This document shows, piece by piece, positions 26,263 to 35,217 of a stretch of 64,000 nucleotides of DNA. The stretch comes from Allocatelliglobosispora scoriae (GTDB lineage: Bacteria; Actinomycetota; Actinomycetes; Mycobacteriales; Micromonosporaceae): positions 744,001 to 808,000 of the forward strand of contig NZ_JACHMN010000002.1 in assembly GCF_014204945.1 (NCBI RefSeq), read 5' to 3'. Made by a program: the position numbers and the translations under genes. Each line of letters begins with the position of its first letter. Within the stretch, counting starts at the first letter, position 1. The notes beneath the pieces are model-generated. The model made no database searches, was not told the DNA's origin, and saw only the letters and a program-made list of their open reading frames with translations.

Positions 26263-27233
26263 CCGCGGACGCCCTGCCGACCGTTTCGCGGACCGTGCGG
26301 GTGACGCCGAGCATGTGCGGGGACAACAACATGTTCTACGCCAGAGTGGGCGACTGGACGTGGGAGACCGTCGCCGACCTCTGCGCCGTCGACGTCCTGC
26401 GCGCCCAGGGACCAGACGGCCGCCCCACCTACCTGTCCTTCTTCTACTACCGGGTCCGCGGCAGCCGCCTGGCCAACGTCCAGGTGCTCGCCTTCGGCGA
26501 CGTGCTGGACGTGGCGTCGACGTCTTTCGGTTTCGGCAGCGAAGCCGTTCTCACGCTGCACCGCATCGCCGTCAACCCCGCCGGCGAACCGGCGGCGCTG
26601 ACCCTGCGCGAATTCTACGAAGCGCCGGACCCGGGATGCCTGTACGTCGAGACCATGAACCGATGGGTCAGCCGCGCCGGCGCCGACAGCAACGAAGGCC
26701 TCGTCCTGTCGAGCCCGCCCGATTTCCGGTACACCCAGCTGCCGCTGCTGCCACGCCGGCACTCCCCGCAGGCCGCCTGCACCGCCGCCCGCAAGGACTG
26801 CTCGTTCCACGCCAACAGCCTCGCCGGATACGACCTGGTCCTTCCCGACATCCACCAGGTCCGCCCCGTCGACATCACCCGCGACATCAACGGCGCCGGC
26901 CTGGTCTACTTCGCGTCCTTCTTCGCCTACCTCGACGGCGCGGTCCTCGCCGCCTGGTCCGAGATCGGCCGCCGGCCCTCCGACTACCAGCGGCGCAGAG
27001 TCCTCGACACGCGCCTGTGCTACTTCGGCAACCTCGATCATCACCAGTCGATCCACATCGCCGCGCGCCTGTGGCGGTCGCAGGTCCAGCCGGAGCGGGA
27101 GACCGTCGAGGTCGTCCTGCGGGAGGCGGAGACCATGCGGCTGCTCGCCGTGGCCTCCGTCGACATCCTCGTCCCGACGCAGCCGGCCGCGCTTCCCCCC
27201 AGGCCGGCCGGGGACCCGCACGGCTGCGGGTGA
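26259..27233 (+). CDS. LnmK-like bifunctional acyltransferase/decarboxylase
   Basis: 324 residues, a double hot-dog protein. It opens with VTPSMCGDNNMFYARVGDWTWETV, then YLSFFYYRVRG (Tyr58-Tyr64 region), FGFGSEAVLTLHRIA and DITRDINGAGLVYFASFFA. These match LnmK from leinamycin biosynthesis, which takes methylmalonyl-CoA, forms an acyl-tyrosyl enzyme and gives propionyl-ACP by decarboxylation. Which Tyr acts here needs alignment. It overlaps the ACP gene by 4 bases, so ACP is the likely partner. Unlike LnmK's locus, no HMG-CoA-synthase-like or enoyl-CoA-hydratase-like beta-branching gene lies nearby, so a priming role is inferred. Confidence 0.8.
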   Translation: MTADALPTVSRTVRVTPSMCGDNNMFYARVGDWTWETVADLCAVDVLRAQGPDGRPTYLSFFYYRVRGSRLANVQVLAFGDVLDVASTSFGFGSEAVLTLHRIAVNPAGEPAALTLREFYEAPDPGCLYVETMNRWVSRAGADSNEGLVLSSPPDFRYTQLPLLPRRHSPQAACTAARKDCSFHANSLAGYDLVLPDIHQVRPVDITRDINGAGLVYFASFFAYLDGAVLAAWSEIGRRPSDYQRRRVLDTRLCYFGNLDHHQSIHIAARLWRSQVQPERETVEVVLREAETMRLLAVASVDILVPTQPAALPPRPAGDPHGCG

Positions 27234-27329
27234 ACGCCGGCTGCGGCGGGTCAGGGCCGCATACGGTCCGGGATCAGCCGCCGCTCGGCCGTCCCGCAGG
27301 CCGGTGGGCCGCGACCGGCTTTGCCGCGG

Positions 27330-28238
27330 TCACCCGGACATGCCCGATACATCCACCCGCCACGCGGTGCCGGGCAGCGGCCGCCCGTTCAGGATCGCCG
27401 CCAGGATCTCCGCCCCATCGACTATGCGCGGCCCGGGCCGGTTGAAGTAGGCCGGGCCGTCCACGATCCACACCTGACCCGACCGCACGGCGGGCAGGTC
27501 AGCCCAGCCGGGCAGGCCCGCCAGGAGAGGCAGTTCAGCGCGGGTGCGCTCCGGCGGGAAGCCGCACGGTCCGAGAACCACCACCTCGGGACGCAGGGCC
27601 GCCGCGGCCTCCCACAGGTGCGGGCTGCTGTGCTGTCCGGCGGTGGTGAGCAGGGACGTGCCGCCGGCGGCGGCGATCTGCTCGGGCACCCAGTGCCCGC
27701 CGGGCATCAGCGGGTCGAGCCACTCGATGAACAGCACCGCCGGTCCGTCCGGCCGAGGTCCGGGCAGGGCCGCCAGCCGGGTACGGGCGTCGGCGATCAC
27801 CCGGTCCGCTTGCCGCCCGGCACCGATCGCGTCGCCGACGGTGCGGATGGTCTGCAGCACGGCGTCGATCGTCGCCGGCTGCAGCGACATCACCGTGGAG
27901 TCGAGCTCCATGACCCGGACCGCGTCGTTGACCGACCGGTAGGACACCGCGCACACGTCGCACAGGTCCTGGGTCAGGATCAGGTCCGGCCGCAGCGCGT
28001 CCAGCGCGGCGTGGTCGAGGTGGTAGATCGACGAGCCGCGGTGCGGTGCGCCGGTGACGGCGGCGGAGATCTCGCGGCTGCTCAGGCCGTCGGGCAGGGT
28101 GGTCGCGGTCACCACCGGGATGCTCTCGACCTGCCCGGGCGGCCAGTCGCACTCGTGGGTGCGGCCGACCAGCTGCGGCAGGGCGCCGAGCGCGGCGACG
28201 ATGTCCGTAGCGGCGGGCAGCAGCGACACGATCCGCAC
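27330..28238 (-). CDS. BtuF-like cobalamin/metal-complex binding protein
   Basis: 302 residues with the helical-backbone fold of BtuF/FhuD-type periplasmic-binding proteins: RIVSLLPAATDIVAALG at the start, DLILTQDLCDVCAV and GQVWIVDGPAYFNRPGPRIVDGAEIL near the end. No signal peptide or lipobox is visible, so like other actinobacterial 'cobalamin-binding proteins' it may be cytosolic or non-classically placed. A Cys pair lies in DLCDVCAV. No transporter genes are adjacent and no cobalamin riboswitch was seen upstream. GTG start with GAGGAGG-like site. Confidence 0.8.
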   Translation of the reverse strand: MRIVSLLPAATDIVAALGALPQLVGRTHECDWPPGQVESIPVVTATTLPDGLSSREISAAVTGAPHRGSSIYHLDHAALDALRPDLILTQDLCDVCAVSYRSVNDAVRVMELDSTVMSLQPATIDAVLQTIRTVGDAIGAGRQADRVIADARTRLAALPGPRPDGPAVLFIEWLDPLMPGGHWVPEQIAAAGGTSLLTTAGQHSSPHLWEAAAALRPEVVVLGPCGFPPERTRAELPLLAGLPGWADLPAVRSGQVWIVDGPAYFNRPGPRIVDGAEILAAILNGRPLPGTAWRVDVSGMSG

Positions 28239-28373
28239 CGCGCCTCCTCACGTCGACCTACTGCTCAGAGGTTACGGGTCCGTGCCGCAGCGCCGGACAC
28301 AGCCCGCTCCGATGCCGCGCGGCGTCGACCTCCGCCCCCGCTCGGGTGTGGGGCATGCGCATGGACCACCCCT

Positions 28374-31300
28374 TTACCGCGGCCTGCGCCGGCGAACAGC
28401 CGTGCCCGCCAGCAGGACCAGTCCGGACAGGACGGCCGCCACCCCGGTGGCGGTGATCGGCAGCAGCGACGCCCCGGTCCGGGGCAGTTCGCCGCCGTCT
28501 GCCGTGGGGCTCGGCACGGGCGGGGGCGGCGGGGGCGGCGCGACGAAGGTGTTGGTGACGGCGGCGGTGGCCGGTGCCGCGGTGGCGTCCCAGGGAATGA
28601 TGATCGTCAGCGGGTCGCTCTCGGGGTGGTCGGTGGCGCCGCCGCGCGGGTCGGTCTCGTAGATGACGCAGGTCGCGTGGGCCGGCACCCCGTCGAGTTC
28701 CCACGGCTGGTCCGGTCCGAACTCCGCGGTGCCGGTGCGCACCTGGACCGGGTCACCGGTGTCGGGTGTGACGGTGCAGGTGTAGGCGAGCTCGTACGAG
28801 CCGGTCGGCACCGTCGCGCCGGGTTCTGCGGTCACGGTCTTGATGATGCGTACGCCGCCGAAGACGAGGCCGATGCCGGCCTTCTGAGGTTCGACCGCGC
28901 CGAGCTGCCGGGGTGTCCCGGGGGTGTCGATGAGCTCGGTGTGGCCGAAGGAGTTCCAGGCGATCGACGGGCTGACCGGCTGGTCGAGGTCGGTGGGCGA
29001 GGTCATCTGCCAGGTGAGGTCGAAGGCCGCCCCGGGTGCGAGGCCCGGTGCGGGGAACTGCGCGTAGGCCTGCACGCCGGTCGCGGCCGGGTCGAAGCCC
29101 GGCACCCACGCGCCTGCGGGGCAGGCGGCGGGCGGGGACAGGTCGTCGGTGCAGGGCGGGCTGGCGGTGGAGTAGGTGAGCTGGGTGTCGATGGTGCTGC
29201 CCGGCGTGGGTGTGACGGTCGGCGGGGCGACGAGCTGCGGCGGGACGTCCCACATCGTGCCCCGGTCGCTGGGGTCGATGACGCCGGTGTCGCCGGGTGC
29301 GGGCAGCACGTCGACGACGCGGGCGTCGAGGGCGGCGAAGGTGCCGTTGTTGGTCATGCGGGCCAGGAAGGTGAAGTTCTGCCCCGGGTAGACCAGCGGG
29401 ATGCACGGGTAGCGGGTGAAGACGACGCCGGCGCGGGTCAGGTGGGGGCAGAGCGGGTCGTCGAGAGGGGTGAACTTCGCCCGTACGTTGTCGTAGAGGC
29501 CGAGGTCGGGGTTGCCCGCCGACCATTTGCTCGCGCTGAAGGAGGCACCGGCGGTGGTGGTCAGGCTCGCCGGGGAGGTGCAGTTGCGGCCGGGCAGGAA
29601 CGGGTCGCCGGTGACGGTGCCGTCGGGCGGGCTGCCGCTGCAGTCGAACTGGTTGGTGCTCGACGATCCGGCACCCATGGTGTTGGTGGCGGTCGTCCCC
29701 GCGGCGGTGCCGGGGGCCATGCGCATGCCGATGCGGATGACCAGGACACTCGTGGGTGCGAACAGGCCGGGGAACTTCCAGACCAGCCGGGTGACCCGGC
29801 CGTCGGCGTCGCGTTGCGGGGTGAACTGCTCCGGTCCGGGCGGCGTGGTACCGGCGGGGACGTCGAGGCGCTGGATGGCGTAGGGCTGGCCGTTCACGCC
29901 GGTCTCGTCGAACTCCAGCTCGGCCGGTATCGGGTCGGAGACCTCCAGGTCCGGCAGCGCGGCGGTGCCGGTGCTGGTGACGGTGAGGTCGAAGATCCCG
30001 GTCTGGCCCGGCGCGATGCTGGCCTGGCCGACGACCGCCTTGTCGACGTCGATGGCGGGCCGGCCCTCGGTCACTGTCAGGTCGGCGGTGACGGCGGGGA
30101 TGTCGAAGTCGCCGCCGATGGTGGAGTTGGCCTGCCCGTGGCCGTCAGCGGTGTCGGTGTAGGTGCCCAGGACCGGCTCGCCGGTCTCGCGGTCGGTCGC
30201 CCGCGGCGTGACCGTGAAGCACACCGAGGCCTGGACGCAGGGCCCGGTGGTCGGGAAGTTCTCCCCCGGTGTCAGGTTGAAACCGCCGTGGGCGGGGTCC
30301 GACGAGGTGAACGTGACCCGGATCCCCCGCACGTCGGCGGGGGACGCGCCACCGGGCAGCGGCGGCGGGTTCGCGGCGGTCGGCGTGCCCGCGATCCAGG
30401 TTCCGGCGGCGCAGCCGGTGGTGCACGCGTCGAACTGGACCAGGTCGGCGCCGGGCGGGAACGACACCCCCTGCATGGCGACGTAGTCGAAGGAGCGGAA
30501 GAAGTCGGAGCCGGCGCCGTCGTCGTCGGAGTCGGTGACCGTCAGCGATTTCAGGTGGGTGTTGCCGGTGTTGGCGACGCGCAGCTTGACCGCGGCCGCA
30601 GGCGGGTCGAGGCCCGGCGTCGGTCGGGGCACGTCGGCGGGTTCGATGAACTTCTGCAGGCTGGCGGCGCTGCGCGGCGGGCTGGTGACCACGGCGGGCG
30701 CGCAGTCGGTGGAGTCCTGGATGCTGCCGTTGATCGCCGGGCCGCCACCGGCGAGGACCAGGTAGCAGTTGGTGATGGTGACGCTGTCGGTGATGCCGGG
30801 TCGGCGCTCGACCTCGATCTGGAGGTTGCAGTCCGCGCCGGCGGGCAGCGGGTCGGCTCGGACGAAGAAGCCCCGGGCGGCGTCGAGGTCGGCGGCGGTG
30901 GCCGTGGCGTAGGGCACCTGCCGCGCCGGGTTGGGCGTATCGGGGATGAGCAGGACGATGTCGGCGGGGCTGGTCGGACAGGACCCGGTGATCGAGTTGA
31001 TCCGCGCGGTCGCGAACGGCTGGGTGTCCTCGGTGAGGTCCTCCACGTTCGGCGGGTCGACCAGGGCGAAGTCGTTGAGGTCGCCGCCGTCGTTGTGGAA
31101 GGTGATCGTGTAGTCGATCGGGGTGTCCTCGGGCAGTTCCTGCTGGCTGACGGTCTTGGTGCCGGGACCGGACGGTCCGGTTCCCGCGGTGACGGTCAGC
31201 AGGCCGCAGGCGCTCGCGGTGGCCGAGGTGGAGCCGTTGCCGGTGTTGACGGCGGTGGCGTCGGCGCAGTTGTTGTAGGGCGAGTTCCCCGGGACGGCGT

Positions 31301-32975
31301 TGTTGTCGAGGGTGCCGTGGAAGTCCAGCCCGGCGGTGGCGTTGGTGTCGATCGCGGCGGTGCCGGGCGGGCTGGCGTAGACGACCTCGATCGAGGTGAC
31401 CTTCATGCCCGGATCGTCCGGGCCGACGGCCGGGCAGGTGAAGTCGGCGGGGCGGTTGAGCACCGCGGTCGCCGGCGGCGCGGCGATGTCCTTGACCACT
31501 GTGGACCCGTCCGCGCAGGTGACCGTCACGTGCGCGGTGGCGGCGCCGTCGGGGAACCGCAGCCGGATCTGGGTCACGTCGACCACCGTCAGCCCGCTCT
31601 CCGGGTCGGTCGTCGAGGGCTCGCGGACCGTCATCGTCTCGACCGGGAACGGCGAGGTGTTGGTGGCGGTCACGACCGCCGACACCGGCCAGCGGCGCTG
31701 CGCCGGGGCGCTGGGCGGGTTGTCGGGCTGGAAGTCGCCGTCGGCGTCGGCGAACCAGCTCTTGGACATGTCGATCGAGGCGATGTTGGGCACGATCTGG
31801 TAGGTGTCGGTGGCCGGGTCGCCGTCGGTGGTGCCGCCGGCGTTGGTGACCGACGGCGTGGCGGAGTCGGTGATCGTCTGCGTCTGGGTCGGCTCGATCG
31901 GCGTGGTGCCGTCGACGCGTTCGGTGTCGCGCAGCTTCAGCGTGAACGCGACGCTGCCGGAGGCGTCGTTGGGGATCGGGCCGCCGGTCGAGCTGGAGAA
32001 CACGAACCGCACGCCCGTCACCGCGGCCAGGTCCACCCCGGCGTCGGCCTGGATCGGCGATCCGGTCTGCACCGCACCTGCCGTCCACCCGCCGCAGGCC
32101 TGCGGGTACGGCAGGGTGCAGTACTGGATCTGCACCTGGTCGGCGCCGGCCGGGTAGGTGACCGCGCCGAAGCCGGTCAGGTCGAAGTAGTTCCACGGGT
32201 CCGTCGCCGGGTTCCCGTTGGTCTGGTCCGTGAGCGTCATGCTGGTCACTGCCGCCGCACCGGCCGACGCGTTCGTGATCCCGAGCGTGACCGTGCTGGC
32301 CTCCCCCGACCCCGCAAGCGCCGACCCGTCGGCCCAGTCCTTCGTCGCCCGGACATCGGGAACCACCGGAACGTTGACCTCGACGTTCACGCTGTCGCTG
32401 GCCGGCGGCGCGTTGTCCGCGGAGACCGTCGCCGTGTTGGGGACGACCGTGCCGTCGGGCACCGTCGTGTCGGCCGGCAGTGTCATGCCGACCTGCACCG
32501 AGGTCGACGTGCCCGCCGGGACGGAGGCGACGGTGAAGGTCAGGTCTCCCGTCGTCGCGTCATAGGTATAGGTGTAGGCGGGCACGCCCGGGAAGACGGT
32601 TCCGCCGGGCGGCACCGTCTCGGGGCCGCCCGACCAGGTGAACGCACCGGGCACGATGTCCGCCGTGAACTCGGCCGGCAGGGTGTCGGTCACGGTGACG
32701 TTCTGGCAGTCCTCCGACAGCGACGTGCAGTCCACCCGGATCGCATACGTGAAGGATCCGCCCGGCTCAAGACCGTCCGCGGGTACGCCGATCGTCGACT
32801 TGTCGATCCCCAGCACCGCCGCGAACGCCGGAACCGCAGGCAGCAGCACACCGGCGGCGGCCAGCACCAATGCCGCGAGCACCGTGGCGGGACGGCGGAA
32901 CCGGGTAGACACTCGCGGCACGGCGACACTCCGACGTAAAGGAATAATTCGGATATTTATCCAATCTTGCCTCAT
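28374..32975 (-). CDS. LPxTG-anchored surface protein with DUF11-type beta repeats
   Basis: 1533 residues. A signal peptide (VLAALVLAAAGVLLPAVPAFA) begins about residue 30, after a basic leader. Several DUF11/CshA-like immunoglobulin modules of about 120-150 residues follow, marked by repeated strands such as SFTYAIRVDCTS, VTVTDTLPAEFT and YTITFHNDGGD, and by DxxDP or NTGxxxLK motifs. A Pro-rich spacer (PPPPPPPVPSPT) precedes LPRTGA, a hydrophobic stretch and RRRRPR: a sortase anchor. It is therefore exposed on the cell surface, perhaps adhesive. ATG 32975 has GAGGAG just upstream. Confidence 0.88.
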   Translation of the reverse strand: MRQDWINIRIIPLRRSVAVPRVSTRFRRPATVLAALVLAAAGVLLPAVPAFAAVLGIDKSTIGVPADGLEPGGSFTYAIRVDCTSLSEDCQNVTVTDTLPAEFTADIVPGAFTWSGGPETVPPGGTVFPGVPAYTYTYDATTGDLTFTVASVPAGTSTSVQVGMTLPADTTVPDGTVVPNTATVSADNAPPASDSVNVEVNVPVVPDVRATKDWADGSALAGSGEASTVTLGITNASAGAAAVTSMTLTDQTNGNPATDPWNYFDLTGFGAVTYPAGADQVQIQYCTLPYPQACGGWTAGAVQTGSPIQADAGVDLAAVTGVRFVFSSSTGGPIPNDASGSVAFTLKLRDTERVDGTTPIEPTQTQTITDSATPSVTNAGGTTDGDPATDTYQIVPNIASIDMSKSWFADADGDFQPDNPPSAPAQRRWPVSAVVTATNTSPFPVETMTVREPSTTDPESGLTVVDVTQIRLRFPDGAATAHVTVTCADGSTVVKDIAAPPATAVLNRPADFTCPAVGPDDPGMKVTSIEVVYASPPGTAAIDTNATAGLDFHGTLDNNAVPGNSPYNNCADATAVNTGNGSTSATASACGLLTVTAGTGPSGPGTKTVSQQELPEDTPIDYTITFHNDGGDLNDFALVDPPNVEDLTEDTQPFATARINSITGSCPTSPADIVLLIPDTPNPARQVPYATATAADLDAARGFFVRADPLPAGADCNLQIEVERRPGITDSVTITNCYLVLAGGGPAINGSIQDSTDCAPAVVTSPPRSAASLQKFIEPADVPRPTPGLDPPAAAVKLRVANTGNTHLKSLTVTDSDDDGAGSDFFRSFDYVAMQGVSFPPGADLVQFDACTTGCAAGTWIAGTPTAANPPPLPGGASPADVRGIRVTFTSSDPAHGGFNLTPGENFPTTGPCVQASVCFTVTPRATDRETGEPVLGTYTDTADGHGQANSTIGGDFDIPAVTADLTVTEGRPAIDVDKAVVGQASIAPGQTGIFDLTVTSTGTAALPDLEVSDPIPAELEFDETGVNGQPYAIQRLDVPAGTTPPGPEQFTPQRDADGRVTRLVWKFPGLFAPTSVLVIRIGMRMAPGTAAGTTATNTMGAGSSSTNQFDCSGSPPDGTVTGDPFLPGRNCTSPASLTTTAGASFSASKWSAGNPDLGLYDNVRAKFTPLDDPLCPHLTRAGVVFTRYPCIPLVYPGQNFTFLARMTNNGTFAALDARVVDVLPAPGDTGVIDPSDRGTMWDVPPQLVAPPTVTPTPGSTIDTQLTYSTASPPCTDDLSPPAACPAGAWVPGFDPAATGVQAYAQFPAPGLAPGAAFDLTWQMTSPTDLDQPVSPSIAWNSFGHTELIDTPGTPRQLGAVEPQKAGIGLVFGGVRIIKTVTAEPGATVPTGSYELAYTCTVTPDTGDPVQVRTGTAEFGPDQPWELDGVPAHATCVIYETDPRGGATDHPESDPLTIIIPWDATAAPATAAVTNTFVAPPPPPPPVPSPTADGGELPRTGASLLPITATGVAAVLSGLVLLAGTAVRRRRPR

Positions 32976-33047
32976 CAGCTCCTCTACCCTCGGTAGTGAC
33001 ACGGCTTCGTATGGTGACGCTGTTCTGTCGGGATTGGAGGAACGATC

Positions 33048-34064
33048 GTGGTGCGGTCCGTCGACGCCGACGCCGTCACACGCATGACCGGCAGCCTGTT
33101 CATCGAACGTTCCTGGACCAGCCGCAGCTCCACCCGGTTCTGGGTGCTGCTCGCCCTCGCCGCGGTCATCGCCTCCGCCGGCGTCGTCGCCGACTCCACC
33201 GCCACGGTCATCGGTGCCATGATCGTCGCGCCCCTGATGACGCCCATCCTCGGCAGCGCCCTCGCCCTGGTCCTCGTCGACCGCCGCCCGCTGCTGCACA
33301 GCGCCCTGCTGGTCCTGGCCGGCGCCACCGCAGTCGTCGCCATCGGATTCCTTCTCGGCGCCATCGCCGCCCCACCCGACGACTTCGCCAGCAACAGCCA
33401 GGTCGCGGCCCGCATCAGCCCCCGCCTCATCGATCTCATCGCCGCGCTCGCCACCGGCACCGTCGGCGCTTTCGCCCTGGTCCGCTCCGACATCTCCGAC
33501 GCCCTGCCCGGCGTCGCCATCGCCATCTCGCTCGTCCCGCCACTCGCCGTCACCGGACTGCTGCTCCAGGTCCACCGCTACCACGACGCAGGGCAGTCCG
33601 CCCTGCTGTTCGCCACCAACGTCGCCGCCATCATCGCCACCGGCACCCTGGTCTTCCTCCTCTACCGCGTACGCGCCGCCGCCCGAACCGCCGGGCACCA
33701 CGTCGGGCGCCTGCGCGGGACGACCCTCGCCGTCGTCGCCGGGCTCGTCCTGCTCGTCGCCGTCCCGCTGACCGTCGGCACCCTCGCCGTAGCCCGCGAC
33801 GAGCAACTCGCCGCCTCGACCCGGCCCCTCGCCGCCCAGTGGGCCGCCGACGCCCACTGGCAGATCGCCGCGGTCGCAGCCAAGAACGGCGTCGTCACCG
33901 TGACCGCCGTCGGCCTGCCCCCGGACCTCGACCCGCTCGCACTGCGCCGCATGCTCAACGACGCCGGCCTGACCGGAAACGACCTGCGCGTGCACCTCGT
34001 CGGCGGCAACTCCCGGCTCTGCCCCGCCGACGGCACCGCCTGCACTGTCACCCCCGGCGGATGA
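33048..34064 (+). CDS. DUF389 (TIGR00341-type) membrane protein
   Basis: 338 residues. Several hydrophobic helices, including GAMIVAPLMTPILGSALALVL, ATAVVAIGFLLGAIAA, VAIAISLVPPLAVTGLLLQ and FATNVAAIIATGTLVFLLY, carry the conserved GAMIVAPLMTPI and ISLVPPL motifs of DUF389 proteins. The C-terminal 100 residues form a soluble tail. Function of the family is unknown. GTG start at 33048 with TTGGAGG 8 bases before. It is divergent from the surface-protein gene, with only about 70 bases between, an AT-richer stretch that should hold both promoters. Confidence 0.85.
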   Translation: MVRSVDADAVTRMTGSLFIERSWTSRSSTRFWVLLALAAVIASAGVVADSTATVIGAMIVAPLMTPILGSALALVLVDRRPLLHSALLVLAGATAVVAIGFLLGAIAAPPDDFASNSQVAARISPRLIDLIAALATGTVGAFALVRSDISDALPGVAIAISLVPPLAVTGLLLQVHRYHDAGQSALLFATNVAAIIATGTLVFLLYRVRAAARTAGHHVGRLRGTTLAVVAGLVLLVAVPLTVGTLAVARDEQLAASTRPLAAQWAADAHWQIAAVAAKNGVVTVTAVGLPPDLDPLALRRMLNDAGLTGNDLRVHLVGGNSRLCPADGTACTVTPGG

Positions 34065-34265
34065 TCGAAGCGATCCGCTGACTCGGCTGTCGGCACGAGC
34101 AGCCGCCGGCCGGCGTACCCATCCGATACTCCGCCGGAGCGGACGCGAGGCTGGGTCTGTGGGCAGGAGCGCGGGCGGCGGCGGCGATCTCCGCCGCCGG
34201 GTGACGGACACCGGCCGGCTCGCCGCCTGCGGCTTCGGACCTATGTCGACCGGTACCGTGGCACG

Positions 34266-34778
34266 GTGACCCGCGGTCCACCACCGCCCGAGCGAAGGCG
34301 TGCAACCTTGCCGACACAGCAGTACACGACCACAGCCGCGTCGGCGCCCAACGGCCGTCTGCTCATCCCGGTGCCGTTCGACCCGGACACCGTGTGGGGC
34401 GCCAAACCCCGCCACCACATCGCGGGCACCGTCAACGGCGTACGCGTCCGCGGCGTCATCGAGAAAGCGCGCGGCGGGTTCGGATTCACCCTCGGACCCG
34501 CGTGGCTGCGCGACTGCGGCCTGCGCGCCGGCGACACCGTGACCGTCGACATCACCGCCGAAGGACCGCAACGCGGCGACCTCGCCGAAGACATCGCCGC
34601 CGCCCTCGACGCCAGCCCTTCCGCTGGCGCCTTCTTCGACTCCCTGGCCCAGTTCTACCGCCGCGCCTACCTCACCTGGATCGACGCCACCAAACGCCGC
34701 CCCGAACAGCGACCGCAACGCATCGCCGAGATGATCCGCCTCCTGGAGGCCGGGCACAGACGACGCCCCCAGCCCTGA
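34266..34778 (+). CDS. DUF1905/OmdA-like small protein
   Basis: About 170 residues with a beta-barrel-like DUF1905 domain (AGTVNGVRVRGVIEKARGGFGFTLGPAWLRDCGLRAGDTVTVDITAEGP) followed by a helical tail (SLAQFYRRAYLTWIDATKRRPEQRPQRIAEMIRLLEAG) like YdeI/OmdA-type proteins. Cytosolic. Function is not established for the family. Start uncertain: GTG 34266 gives the longest frame, while TTG 34308 follows a weak GAAGG. Nothing in its surroundings indicates a pathway. Confidence 0.7.
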   Translation: MTRGPPPPERRRATLPTQQYTTTAASAPNGRLLIPVPFDPDTVWGAKPRHHIAGTVNGVRVRGVIEKARGGFGFTLGPAWLRDCGLRAGDTVTVDITAEGPQRGDLAEDIAAALDASPSAGAFFDSLAQFYRRAYLTWIDATKRRPEQRPQRIAEMIRLLEAGHRRRPQP

Positions 34779-34832
34779 CCGGACGGACGGGTCGGCGGCG
34801 CCGCAGCACGATCACGGCAGTGGGACTCGGCC

Positions 34833-35078
34833 TCAGTCCTCCCGACGCGCCCGCCCCGCCGAGCGCAGCAGCATCTCGAACCGGACGGCGATGTACACGA
34901 AGAAGACCGCGAACCCTATCGCCGCGATCCGGAAGAGCGGGTCGTCGTCCGGCAGGCCCCAACCACCGACCGCGCACGCCACGACGAACAGCACCAGCAG
35001 CCAGCCGAGCACCCGCCACAGCACCGACACCACCAGGGCCTGCCGGCCGACCTTCCGAAGTGGACGCATGACCACCAT
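34833..35078 (-). CDS. small two-helix membrane protein
   Basis: 81 residues with two predicted membrane helices (ALVVSVLWRVLGWLLVLFVVACAV and LFRIAAIGFAVFFVYIAVRF) and a basic tail. No recognised family. Start alternatives are ATG 35078 and ATG 35069. It is convergent with the DUF1905 gene and divergent from the TPR-CHAT gene. Confidence 0.6.
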   Translation of the reverse strand: MVVMRPLRKVGRQALVVSVLWRVLGWLLVLFVVACAVGGWGLPDDDPLFRIAAIGFAVFFVYIAVRFEMLLRSAGRARRED

Positions 35079-35217
35079 GATGCCGCCACGACGCCGCCGA
35101 CGGTAGAGCACCGATGGCCGCGCGGTCCGTCGATGGCCTTCACGCCGGGCCGCGGTGATACTGATGCGTGGGCGATCGTCCGGTCTGGCGGCCGGCGCCG
35201 GCTGGAGGTCGGGTTCT

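Noticed and set aside
17310-27233. Classical modular type I PKS or aryl-polyene cluster
   Set aside because: No repeated KS-AT-ACP modules. KS and CLF are fused in one protein and AT-ACP is separate, which points to a PUFA-synthase-like assembly instead.
27330-28238. Cobalamin riboswitch upstream of the BtuF-like gene
   Set aside because: The 135 bp beyond its start has no B12-box-like sequence, and no transporter genes follow.
27321-32939. An 1872-codon plus-strand open frame opposite the LPxTG protein gene
   Set aside because: It is the antisense shadow of a gene with strong G/C third positions; its translation is low-complexity Arg/Gly/Val with no motifs.
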